Shown: positions 6,726 through 14,239 of the stretch, piece after piece
Position numbering within the stretch: position 1 is the first letter of the stretch
How the letters are laid out: each line of letters opens with the position of its first letter
Source of the DNA: Collinsella sp.
GTDB taxonomy: Bacteria; Actinomycetota; Coriobacteriia; Coriobacteriales; Coriobacteriaceae
NCBI GenBank assembly: GCA_014871665.1
Contig: WGSL01000044.1
Span: forward strand, 1 to 16,908
Direction: 5' to 3'
Length of the DNA stretch: 16,908 nucleotides
The notes under the pieces: model-generated
The model's database searches: none
What the model was told of the DNA's origin: nothing
What the model saw: the letters and a program-made list of their open reading frames with translations, nothing else
Position numbers and translations under genes: made by a program

Positions 6726-6814
6726 TAGTAGGGTGAACGGTAGGAAAAAGCCGGCGAATGGTAGTTTTGGGACAAAAAACGGGGGACTCAAAGGCGGGCA
6801 GGCACGATCAAGAC

Positions 6815-7795
6815 CTAGACATTCATCAACTGATGGCCGAGCTTAAGCGTCTTTAGGCCGTTCTCCCCCTCCGCGCCATCGAGCGTGTTGAGCAACATAT
6901 TGGTCGCCTCGACACCGCTGGTCAGGTAGCCGTAATGCACGGTGGGAATGCCGCCCGTCAGCGCGCGCAAAAACGCGTTGTCGCCGAAACCGCTCACGCG
7001 GTGCATGCCCTCGCCCATGCCGCGAACCTCATCGATGGCACGCAGCGCGCCCGCCGCCATGGTGTCGGTCGCGCAGGCGATAAACGAAACATCGGGAGCG
7101 ACGGAAAGCAGCTCACGCGCCGTACCATAGCCCGAGTCGAGCGTAAACGAGCCCAGGCGAATCAAGGCGGAATCGAGCGGGTTGCCCGCAGCGCACAGGC
7201 CGGCCTCAAAACCGCGACGGCGGTCATAACCGGCCGCGCGGTCCTCTTCGGTAACTCCAATATAGGCAATCTTGCCGTCCACGCGACCCGCAAGCGCATG
7301 ACCCAGCTCAAAGGCGGCCTCGTAATCGTCATGATAGACGCACGCCGCGCCCTCGACATGTTGGCCGATCAACACAATGGGCACGCGGCACGATTCAATC
7401 GCGCGACGGTGCTCGTCGGTGATCATGGTTGCCACCAGCACAATGCCATCGACCGGGTGGTTTTGGAATAAATCGAGGTATTCGAGCTCGCGATCGGGGG
7501 CGTTATCGGTATTGGCAAGAAGCATCTGGTAGCCACGGCGACCGAGAACCTGGCCAATACCGGCGGTAATGCGGCTCACGGATTCCGAGTTAATCTTAGG
7601 TACGATGACGCCGATGAGCTTGGTGGAACCGGTGCGCAGCGCGCGAGCCTGGCTGGATCGCACGTATCCGGTCAACTCGATTGCCTGCTTAATGCGCTCG
7701 GCCTTGTCCGCCGAGATATATCCACCGTTGAGGTAGCGCGAGACGGCGGCGCTCGAAACGCCCGCCAGCTCGGCCACATCTTTCATCTTTACCAC
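6815..7795 (-). CDS. scrR: LacI-family transcriptional repressor of the sucrose genes
   Basis: The N-terminal LacI helix-turn-helix is clear: MKDVAELAGVSSAAVSRYLN, then ISADKAERIKQAIELTGY, the hinge region. It is followed by a periplasmic-binding-protein-like sensor domain (IGVIVPKINSES, VDGIVLVAT, IAYIGV). I chose GTG 7795 as start because AGGGG lies 5 nt upstream; ATG 7786 is an alternative. The longer open frame to 7837 is unlikely because it would read through the operator and the probable -10 element. It is transcribed in the same direction as the PTS and GH32 genes but separated from them by about 185 bp with two operators. It probably represses the transporter and hydrolase genes and itself, with relief by a sucrose-derived sugar or sugar phosphate (inference). 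Confidence 0.88.
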   Translation of the reverse strand: MVKMKDVAELAGVSSAAVSRYLNGGYISADKAERIKQAIELTGYVRSSQARALRTGSTKLIGVIVPKINSESVSRITAGIGQVLGRRGYQMLLANTDNAPDRELEYLDLFQNHPVDGIVLVATMITDEHRRAIESCRVPIVLIGQHVEGAACVYHDDYEAAFELGHALAGRVDGKIAYIGVTEEDRAAGYDRRRGFEAGLCAAGNPLDSALIRLGSFTLDSGYGTARELLSVAPDVSFIACATDTMAAGALRAIDEVRGMGEGMHRVSGFGDNAFLRALTGGIPTVHYGYLTSGVEATNMLLNTLDGAEGENGLKTLKLGHQLMNV

Positions 7796-7810
7796 GAGCA
7801 CCCCTGTCAT

Positions 7811-7832
7811 TGAAATCGCTTTCACCATGATA
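7811..7832 (-). promoter_or_regulatory. Regulator promoter (-10) with overlapping operator C
   Basis: On the - strand TATCAT (7827-7832) is a reasonable -10. Only 2 bp beyond it lies TGAAAGCGATTTCA (7811-7824), which covers the expected transcription start. The site matches operators A and B at 12 of 14 positions and fits the cre consensus exactly. The -35 region is weak. The arrangement is typical of autorepression. Confidence 0.6.
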
Positions 7833-7900
7833 CCCAACCCATGCCAGCAAATTGAGCAAATGAGACGGGCCCATGGATCATTTCAACCGCCCAGGTCGAG

Positions 7901-8038
7901 CAAACGTCAGCGAGCGGGCAGCTGCCGTGACGAGGTGCCGCGAAAGAGGAGCGAAGCGTACTTTATGTACGCGAGCGACGGTTTGAGCGGCAGATCGCCC
8001 GGCAGATGTCCGCGCAGCGTCGAGCGGTCCGGCGTTTG
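7901..8038 (-). repeat. Structured 3'-UTR repeat, copy 2
   Basis: The core at 7936-7992 is nearly identical to 231-286. TGCCGC (7936-7941) pairs with GCGGCA (7987-7992). The two 13-nt internal-loop strands (7942-7954 and 7974-7986) are the same as in copy 1, and the tip stem GCGTAC/GTACGC (7956-7961 with 7967-7972) has a 5-nt loop. Pairing continues outside the core: CTGCCG (7922-7927) with CGGCAG (8000-8005), about eight pairs of 7912-7920 with 8007-8015, and CAAACG (7901-7906) with CGTTTG (8033-8038). It begins 20 nt after the stop of the DUF4956 gene, in the same orientation to the upstream gene as copy 1. Confidence 0.78.
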
Positions 8039-8050
8039 TTAAAACGCCGG
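8029..8050 (-). terminator. Hairpin after the pel operon, no T-tract
   Basis: A perfect 9-bp stem (8029-8037 with 8042-8050) with a 4-nt loop lies 7 nt after the DUF4956 stop codon. No run of T follows on either strand, so termination would need another factor or be inefficient. Its left side (8033-8037) is shared with the outer stem of repeat copy 2, so the two structures compete. Confidence 0.4.
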
Positions 8051-8057
8051 AACATAG

Positions 8058-8723
8058 TTAGCCGTGGTACTCGCCGTTGTACTGGATGAGAGTCAGGTCT
8101 TCAACGCCGTCGAGCGCGCGAATGGCGTCGGCATAGGGCATATCAACGCCATCCGAGAACACCTCGACGGCCATCTCGACCTTATCACCGCGCATCGTCT
8201 TGGACTTGACGGTGAATTTGGTGCGCCCAAATGCACGCACGATATCGTCGCCGGTTGTCTGGCCCGTGTAGTGAATGACCATCATGTACACACGCGACTT
8301 GTCCTGGTGGCTCGCAAAGCTGGCGATCATCACCACGATCACCACCGCAGTGAGCCCCACGAGCGCATACATGCCGGCGCCGGCCGTAATGCCCGTGGTA
8401 ATGGCCCAAAACAGATACAGCAGGTCGAGCGGGTCCTTGACCGCCGTACGATAGCGGACGATTGACAGAGCACCGACCATACCGAGCGAGATGACCACGT
8501 TCGTCGAGATCGCAAGCGTGACCATGCAGGTGAGCACGCACATGCCCACGAGCGTCACGGCAAAGCTGCGCGAATACACCACGCCGGTAAAAAAGCGCTT
8601 GTACACGTAATAGATCAGGATGCCCATGGCGAGCGCCACGAGCAGCGAAAGGCCGATCTTGGCAGGGTCGACCTGGCCAAACGCCTCCAAGACGGAGTTC
8701 TTAAAAAAGTCCCTGGTGCTCAT
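8058..8723 (-). CDS. DUF4956 membrane protein
   Basis: The protein has 221 residues. The first 135 contain about four hydrophobic segments (roughly 22-42, 53-73, 75-90 and 107-137). The hallmark of the family, MVGALSIVRYRTAVKDPLDL, lies at about 82-101. The C-terminal 80 residues form a soluble domain (KVEMAVEVF, ALDGVEDLTLIQY). The family has no established biochemical role. It is often found beside VTC-domain proteins (from memory, not checked), as here, where only 3 bp separate it from the VTC gene. This suggests a partner in polyphosphate or cell-envelope phosphate handling. It is the last gene of the operon. Confidence 0.85.
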   Translation of the reverse strand: MSTRDFFKNSVLEAFGQVDPAKIGLSLLVALAMGILIYYVYKRFFTGVVYSRSFAVTLVGMCVLTCMVTLAISTNVVISLGMVGALSIVRYRTAVKDPLDLLYLFWAITTGITAGAGMYALVGLTAVVIVVMIASFASHQDKSRVYMMVIHYTGQTTGDDIVRAFGRTKFTVKSKTMRGDKVEMAVEVFSDGVDMPYADAIRALDGVEDLTLIQYNGEYHG

Positions 8724-8726
8724 GGT

Positions 8727-9518
8727 CTAAATATCCCCTCGGTTCTCAAAATCCGATTCCCAGTAATTAAATCCGCGCAGGTAGGCGGTCTTTTCGTAAC
8801 ACAGGCAGTACTTGGAGACCGCCGTGAGTTCGGCCGCGCCCGGCGGCACCATATCGCGCACGAGCTGCGGGCAAAACTCCGTAAACTTGACCTCCATCAC
8901 CAGCTTGCCGGGTTCTAGCACGGGCAGCGCGGGCAGCGTCGCATCAAAGATGTCGAAGCTACCCACCGCGGCACGCACGTTCATGTCAAACGTGATGCGC
9001 ACGGTGCCCTCGTCCATCACCCACGGCTCGCGCTCGTAGTCCACGATGGTCCGCGGGCGCATCATGTTGCAGATGCACTCGATGTAGAACTCGCGACAGA
9101 GCGGATAAGGGCTCCTCAGCAAAAAGTCGTAGTCGCCAGCCAGAATCTGCTCAAACTCACCGCGCGTAAGCGGCGCGTCCTCCTTGTAGATCCAGCTGCC
9201 GTACTTCGTTTTGCGCTCAAGCTTAATCACCTTGTCGCTGCCGTTATAGATGCGCACGCGATACTTTTTGCGCATGAGAATGCCGGCGTCTTTTTCCTCG
9301 TAGGCCGAGTTTCGGTAGTCGTCAAAATACAGGCTGCGAATAGTGTAACCGCCCGCCCGCGCATGCTTGTCCAGCTTAAACACCGGCGCCATGCGACAGG
9401 CAAGCGCGGCGTGCTCGCCCTCGTTAATGAGATATTTGAGCTCATGGCGGTAACGCTCCTGCGTGGCACGCACAGGCGGGGCCGCCAAGCGCTCAAGCAG
9501 CGCGCTAGCCCTCCTCAT
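8727..9518 (-). CDS. VTC-domain protein, putative polyphosphate polymerase
   Basis: The protein has 263 residues, nearly all of it one VTC domain, the tunnel fold that in yeast Vtc4 makes polyphosphate from ATP. Visible tunnel-lining motifs are RHELKYLI (24-31), YTIRSLYFDD (58-67), KYRVRIY (85-91), KLERKTKYG (99-107), VMEVKF (207-212) and SKYC (235-238), all rich in the expected Arg, Lys and Glu. There is no SPX regulatory domain and no membrane segment. The ATG at 9518 has GGAGG 6 nt upstream and overlaps the end of the CotH gene by 14 bp, so translation is coupled. Since it lacks its own membrane anchor, the DUF4956 protein next door is the likely membrane partner (inference). Confidence 0.87.
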   Translation of the reverse strand: MRRASALLERLAAPPVRATQERYRHELKYLINEGEHAALACRMAPVFKLDKHARAGGYTIRSLYFDDYRNSAYEEKDAGILMRKKYRVRIYNGSDKVIKLERKTKYGSWIYKEDAPLTRGEFEQILAGDYDFLLRSPYPLCREFYIECICNMMRPRTIVDYEREPWVMDEGTVRITFDMNVRAAVGSFDIFDATLPALPVLEPGKLVMEVKFTEFCPQLVRDMVPPGAAELTAVSKYCLCYEKTAYLRGFNYWESDFENRGDI

Positions 9519-11274
9519 ACGTGTCCTCCACGACCTTACCGCCGTCTTGCACGTAAAAACACTTCATGCCGTAGTGCTTACCGTCGTCAGTCACATAGTA
9601 GTCAAACGCATCTTGCGTAAAGCCGTCGGAGTTGGCGGCACGCACGCGCACAAAATACTGGCCGGCATCGGGCGCATCGCAGGTCACCTCGGGAAGCAGC
9701 ACGTCCTCGGCCTTAAAGAACACGTCGCTTATGGCATAGTCGCGCGCAAGCTCTACGGTGTAGCGAATGTCGCGCGCCTCAAAGTCGTAGGACGCATCCC
9801 AGTTAATGCGCAGCTTACCGTTATCGATCTGCGGCACGCCGATGTAGAACGGCATGGGCTTTTTAAAACTCTCGCGAAAGCTCTTGTAGTTCTCCTCGAT
9901 CTCGGAGGGAATCGACGCGGCGATCTGCTCGTATTGGTCCTTGGTGACAGGCAGATTGTCGATATCGGGCGAAGCAAAGACCAGGGATTCAGTCACCTCG
10001 CGGTAGTGCTTGATCATCTTGGTCAGGCGTGCCTCGGTCATATACGAGCGCAGGTCCTTGACGGCGCGATCGAGCTCACCGCGGAACGCCTTGCTGCGCA
10101 GCGCACGATTGAATAGCACGTTGCCCCAGTAGTTGCTTACGCCGCGCTCCCAGCTCGCATAATCCGAGAACCCCGTCAGGCTCAGCTCAAGCTTACGCAG
10201 CATGCCGTCGTTATCCCAATCCAGGATGTACCAGACCTTGGAGTTAAGCGGGCTGTACAGATAGCAGTTGCGGTTCTGCGTATCGCAGTTGCCCGTCAGG
10301 ATCTGAAACGCCAACCAATAGACCAGATTCTCGGTATCAAAGTAGGTGTCGAGCACGTCATCGATCTTTTGCGATTCGTCGTTGAGCGCATCGAGCATCT
10401 CGATGAGCTTGGTGTGGTCCGAATCGCCCTTAATCTCGAGCATGCCCTCAAAGCTTGCCTGGTTGTAGTCGGGGTCGTCAGCAAGCTTAATGGTATCCTC
10501 GTAGCGATGGAAATCAAAGCTGTTCACCTTGTACAGATGCCCGCTCTTATCCAGGCCATGTGCCTTAAGCGCCGTCTTGTTGAGCTGTTCAACCTGCGTA
10601 AACAGGCCGTAGTCCTCAAAGGTGTCGTTGGACTTTTCGGTCTGGTCGCACACCCACAGATGCACAAACTGCGTGCGCAGGCCCATCATCTGGGGAATCC
10701 CGCGGATAAGGTCGTAGGCCATCTTGTTGCGAAAACGCATACCCTCGCCCATGTGCTTGTTGAGCGCAATCGCGCGCTGTTGGCGCCAGCTACCCTTGCC
10801 CTTTTTGAGCTCAACCTTGTAATTCTTTTGCGAGTTCATGCTCGACGTCTGGCCACGCACCTGCACGGTAGCATTGGGCGCTTCCTCGCCATAGCCAACC
10901 TCACCGGCCACCGGGCCGTCTTCGTCGCCCGCCTGCAAAAGCCCCATTACCTGATAGCGCGTCACGCCCATGTCGGCGTAGTCATACACCGAGTACGTAT
11001 TGATCTCGGCCCAGCTATGATCGGTGTTCTCGGAGCTGTTACCGCGCGAGACCGTCAGGTACATGGTCACAATGCCCGAGTCGTCGTAGACCTCGTACAG
11101 CTCGTCCTTATCGCGCAGGTGCTTGGACTGGTCGGAGGCCTCGGACTTTTTAATCTTGCCCTGCTTTTTGACCTTTTTAGTCGAGGATTCGTCCTGAGAC
11201 GAGCAGCCCGAAAGCAACAGCGCGCCGGCAGCCGCCTCGATCAGGCAGCGGCGAGACATCAACTTATCGATCAT
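9505..11274 (-). CDS. CotH-kinase-fold lipoprotein
   Basis: The protein has 589 residues. A lipoprotein signal precedes lipobox LSGC with Cys24, so it is anchored outside the membrane. A Lys/Ser-rich linker (about 28-55) leads to a CotH domain. ATP-grasping candidates are VRGQTS (139-144) with Lys150/Lys153, and the catalytic candidates are GNCD (328-331, Asp331), Asn336 and the DWDND metal motif (352-356). The C-terminal part (about 478-565) resembles a fibronectin type III domain. CotH of spore formers phosphorylates coat proteins, but no sporulation gene is seen here. The start at 11274 has GGGGAGG upstream; the longer open frame lies inside pelG. It overlaps pelG by 11 bp. The substrate is unknown; a surface protein or the Pel polymer are both possible. 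Confidence 0.85.
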   Translation of the reverse strand: MIDKLMSRRCLIEAAAGALLLSGCSSQDESSTKKVKKQGKIKKSEASDQSKHLRDKDELYEVYDDSGIVTMYLTVSRGNSSENTDHSWAEINTYSVYDYADMGVTRYQVMGLLQAGDEDGPVAGEVGYGEEAPNATVQVRGQTSSMNSQKNYKVELKKGKGSWRQQRAIALNKHMGEGMRFRNKMAYDLIRGIPQMMGLRTQFVHLWVCDQTEKSNDTFEDYGLFTQVEQLNKTALKAHGLDKSGHLYKVNSFDFHRYEDTIKLADDPDYNQASFEGMLEIKGDSDHTKLIEMLDALNDESQKIDDVLDTYFDTENLVYWLAFQILTGNCDTQNRNCYLYSPLNSKVWYILDWDNDGMLRKLELSLTGFSDYASWERGVSNYWGNVLFNRALRSKAFRGELDRAVKDLRSYMTEARLTKMIKHYREVTESLVFASPDIDNLPVTKDQYEQIAASIPSEIEENYKSFRESFKKPMPFYIGVPQIDNGKLRINWDASYDFEARDIRYTVELARDYAISDVFFKAEDVLLPEVTCDAPDAGQYFVRVRAANSDGFTQDAFDYYVTDDGKHYGMKCFYVQDGGKVVEDTYEEG

Positions 11275-12808
11275 CAGAACCTCCCCAATGTTTTTGGAAC
11301 AGGCGAACCACCATACGTTCAAACGCACTGCGCGGATCACCGCCCACGCGCTTGTCCTCGTAGCGTTGCTCAACACGGTCGAGCACCCGGCCAAGTTCGG
11401 TAAACCAGCCCGTCTTGTCAGTAGCCACAATGGGCTGCTGGCTCAGGATACGATACGGCAAGTTGGCGGTATAGGTATCGAGCCGCAGCAGCGCCACGAT
11501 AAAAAACACCGCTGCACCCAACAAAAAGCCAAAGCCGTAAAACTGCTGCGGCAAGAGCAGAGAAACGGCAGTCGCCAGCCCGGCCACATCGGCAAACAGC
11601 CCCGAGGCCAGCACGGCCCCCTTGTAGTCGGTAAAGTACAACAAGATGAGCAACACCGTATTGCCCACGGCATACAGGCCGTAGCCCACGCACAACGTGC
11701 GAAAATACCCGTGCATCAGGTTATTAAAGCCCAACGGTAGGGCCGACAGCACCGTGGTCTCGAGCGAGATGACCGCCGCCGTCACAAACAGCTGCTTGAG
11801 CGCACAAAACCGCAGTTCCCGGTTGAGCGTGGCAAGCATTTCCTCCTCGGCCACCACAATGTCGCCCACCACGCCGCCGTCGTTGAACAGGCTGTAGTAG
11901 TCGCGGTAGCGCGGATAGAAATTGACCTCGACCGAGACCACAAAGTTGACGGACGTGACCAGAATCGTCAAAAACGCGATGAGCGCCGGCACATCGTGGT
12001 AGGGCGCACCATAAAACAAGCCCTTGACCTGCACGCCAATGGGACCGGCCCAAATTATCACCAAGTGCGCAAAGAGACCCAGGTTGGTAAACAAGCCCGT
12101 GAGCGCCAGCGGAATAAACTGATCGAGCCACTGCAAAAAGAGCCAGGGGCTGCGTTCGCTCTGCGGAAAATATCGGTACAGCAGCACCACGTCCCAGGCG
12201 AGCATGACGCCGTAGCCCAGAGCAATTGACGTCAACAGGCCCTCGACCGGCGGCAGTCCCAGCGCCAGCGCGGCCAGGGCGCACAGGCACGCCACGCCAA
12301 TGGCAACCGCAAAGCTGCATAGGATACCGCGGTAATCCTTGATGGCCGTGAGGTAACTCATGCCGTTCCAGTTGACGATCATAATGTTAAACAGCCACAG
12401 GCACAGCAGTCCCTGCAGCAGCGTGGCGCCCGAAAACAGCAAAAAGACGCCGTAGAGCACGGTGCCCGCAACGAGCATGATGGCATTAGACCCCCAAAAC
12501 GAAGGCAGGATCTCATCCTCGCGCTCGGCAAAGAGCATGTCGGCCAAAAAGCGCGTGACCGGCATAGAGAAAAAACTCGTGAGCGTGAGCGACGCCAGCA
12601 GCGTATAGGTCACCATGCACACCAGCAAGTCCTGGTTGGCTCGGCCCACGCCCCACAGACCGCACAGCACCAAGATACCCACCTGGAGCAGCACGCCCAA
12701 CAGCATGGGGCCCGTGCACACAATGCCGGCGTAGCCGTAAGCGCGCATCGTGGCAAACAGACCCTTACGCCTAAACAGGCGCTTGAGCTCAAAACCGATT
12801 CCGGCCAC
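11264..12808 (-). CDS. pelG: Pel exopolysaccharide transporter PelG
   Basis: The protein has 514 residues and about twelve membrane segments. It begins MAGIGFELKRLF, the characteristic PelG N-terminus. PelG is a flippase-like inner-membrane protein that forms the synthase complex with PelD, PelE and PelF and moves the growing Pel polymer across the membrane. Conserved-looking loops are TGPML (32-36), NGMSYL (about 148-153) and VEVNFYPRYRDYY (about 295-307). The C-terminal 60 residues are soluble and charged. The start is a GTG at 12808 with GGGGGAG 6 nt before it, 3 bp after the pelF stop. Its position immediately after pelF is the standard pel order. Confidence 0.93.
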   Translation of the reverse strand: MAGIGFELKRLFRRKGLFATMRAYGYAGIVCTGPMLLGVLLQVGILVLCGLWGVGRANQDLLVCMVTYTLLASLTLTSFFSMPVTRFLADMLFAEREDEILPSFWGSNAIMLVAGTVLYGVFLLFSGATLLQGLLCLWLFNIMIVNWNGMSYLTAIKDYRGILCSFAVAIGVACLCALAALALGLPPVEGLLTSIALGYGVMLAWDVVLLYRYFPQSERSPWLFLQWLDQFIPLALTGLFTNLGLFAHLVIIWAGPIGVQVKGLFYGAPYHDVPALIAFLTILVTSVNFVVSVEVNFYPRYRDYYSLFNDGGVVGDIVVAEEEMLATLNRELRFCALKQLFVTAAVISLETTVLSALPLGFNNLMHGYFRTLCVGYGLYAVGNTVLLILLYFTDYKGAVLASGLFADVAGLATAVSLLLPQQFYGFGFLLGAAVFFIVALLRLDTYTANLPYRILSQQPIVATDKTGWFTELGRVLDRVEQRYEDKRVGGDPRSAFERMVVRLFQKHWGGSDDR

Positions 12809-12811
12809 CGG

Positions 12812-14239
12812 CTACTCCCCCTCTCTGGGCAGGTTAAACGCACGCGCCGTCTCGTCGTACAGCGCGCGATAGTTGGCGAGCATCTGCTCGTGCAAGAAGT
12901 ACGTGGCAACGCGACGCTGGCCGCGCTCCCCCATCTCAATGCGACGAGCGCGGCTTGTGCACATGCGTTCCATGGCATCGGCCAAGCCCTTGCGATACAT
13001 TGGCGGCGTCACAAAACCCGCCACGCCAAAGTCGTCGCCCGGGGCGCCTTCGAGAAGCTCGCGACAGCAGCCCACCTCAGTCGTCACGCAGGGACGGCGC
13101 GCTGCAAGCGACTCCAGCACGCTGAGCGGCTGGCCCTCGGAGATGCTCGTCAAAATGGTAAAGTCGAGCTTTTCCATGTACTCGACCACGTTGACGCGGC
13201 CGGTAAAGATCAGGTCGCGCACGCCCAGGGTTTCGACCAGCGCGTGGCACTCGGCGCCGTACTCCTCGTCGTCCACGCCACCCATGATGTGCAGGCGCAC
13301 CTTGGGCAGGCGCTCGTGCAGCTCAAAGAAGGCATAAATCATGGCCTTGACATCCTTGATGGGCGCCAGGCGCACCACCGCGCCAATGTCCACCCAGCCG
13401 TCATCGATCTTTAAGGGAATATCCTTAAAGCGATCGAACTGGATGCCGTTGGGGATGACCAGGCATTTGTCCGCATCGCAGCCCATATCAATCTGCGTCT
13501 TGCGGGCGTTATGGAACAAACTCGTCACGCGGAAGGCGCGGCGGTAAATCTCCTCCGAAAGCAGGTAGAAAAAGCGAATCCAGCGGTCCTTAAACGACGG
13601 CACCACCCAATCGGCGCGAATGATCTCTTCCTCGCGCTCGCGGGTATAGATGCCATGCTCGGTCAGCAGCACCGGCGCATGGTGAACGCTTGAGCCCAGG
13701 CAGGCGAGCAGGCCACCGTAGCCGGTCGAGATGGCATGGTACACATCGGCCACCGGTACCTCGCTGCCCAACAGGTAGAGCACGGGCAGCAACATGGAGC
13801 GCATGGTGTGGAATGCATCGGCAAAGGGCGTGTAGGGATACTCGGCCAGGCACACATCGCGAAAGATATCCATAAACGTGCGGCTCTGCAAAAACGAGAG
13901 CGGATGCACGCGACGGCGGTGGAAGATATCGAATAACACGTCCCAGTCCGGATTGGAGAGCGACACCAGACGGCGTAGCGCCTCGCGCTCACGGTCGTTA
14001 AAACTGGCTTCGTGCTGCTCGCCCGAAAGCCGCAGGGCATCGTCCAGGAACACCTCGTGCACCTCGACCACGTTGCTGGGCAGCTCGTAGACAAATTTGC
14101 CGCGGTCGGCAGCATGCGCGCCAATCACCCACAGCACGAACTCGTGCTCGGGCATGGCCTGGATATAGCCATGCATCCAGGTAGATACGCCGCCGTGCAC
14201 ATAGGGGTAGCAACCCTCGAGTACCAAGCAGATTCTCAT
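12812..14239 (-). CDS. pelF: Pel glycosyltransferase PelF (GT4)
   Basis: The protein has 475 residues and a GT-B fold. It builds the Pel polymer in the cytoplasm from UDP-sugars. The N-terminus MRICLVLEGCYPYVHGGVST is typical of PelF, with the acceptor-side loop GGVS at 16-19. HAISTGYGGLLA (168-179) and TEHGIYTRERE (193-203) are family signatures. IPNGI (262-266) and VRLAPIKD (289-296) follow, and the GT4 E-x7-E motif is Glu368/Glu376 in SEGQPLSVLE. There is no membrane segment, so it is expected to dock on PelG/PelE. It starts with ATG overlapping the previous gene's TGA (ATGA), indicating coupled translation. Confidence 0.94.
   Translation of the reverse strand: MRICLVLEGCYPYVHGGVSTWMHGYIQAMPEHEFVLWVIGAHAADRGKFVYELPSNVVEVHEVFLDDALRLSGEQHEASFNDREREALRRLVSLSNPDWDVLFDIFHRRRVHPLSFLQSRTFMDIFRDVCLAEYPYTPFADAFHTMRSMLLPVLYLLGSEVPVADVYHAISTGYGGLLACLGSSVHHAPVLLTEHGIYTREREEEIIRADWVVPSFKDRWIRFFYLLSEEIYRRAFRVTSLFHNARKTQIDMGCDADKCLVIPNGIQFDRFKDIPLKIDDGWVDIGAVVRLAPIKDVKAMIYAFFELHERLPKVRLHIMGGVDDEEYGAECHALVETLGVRDLIFTGRVNVVEYMEKLDFTILTSISEGQPLSVLESLAARRPCVTTEVGCCRELLEGAPGDDFGVAGFVTPPMYRKGLADAMERMCTSRARRIEMGERGQRRVATYFLHEQMLANYRALYDETARAFNLPREGE

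Noticed and set aside
10369..11403. 344-codon open frame on the + strand
   Set aside because: It is antisense to the CotH gene and the end of pelG, with no recognisable domain.
11275..11430. Longer CotH reading frame
   Set aside because: The extra residues lie inside pelG, and the lipoprotein signal and GGGGAGG site both fit the start at 11274.
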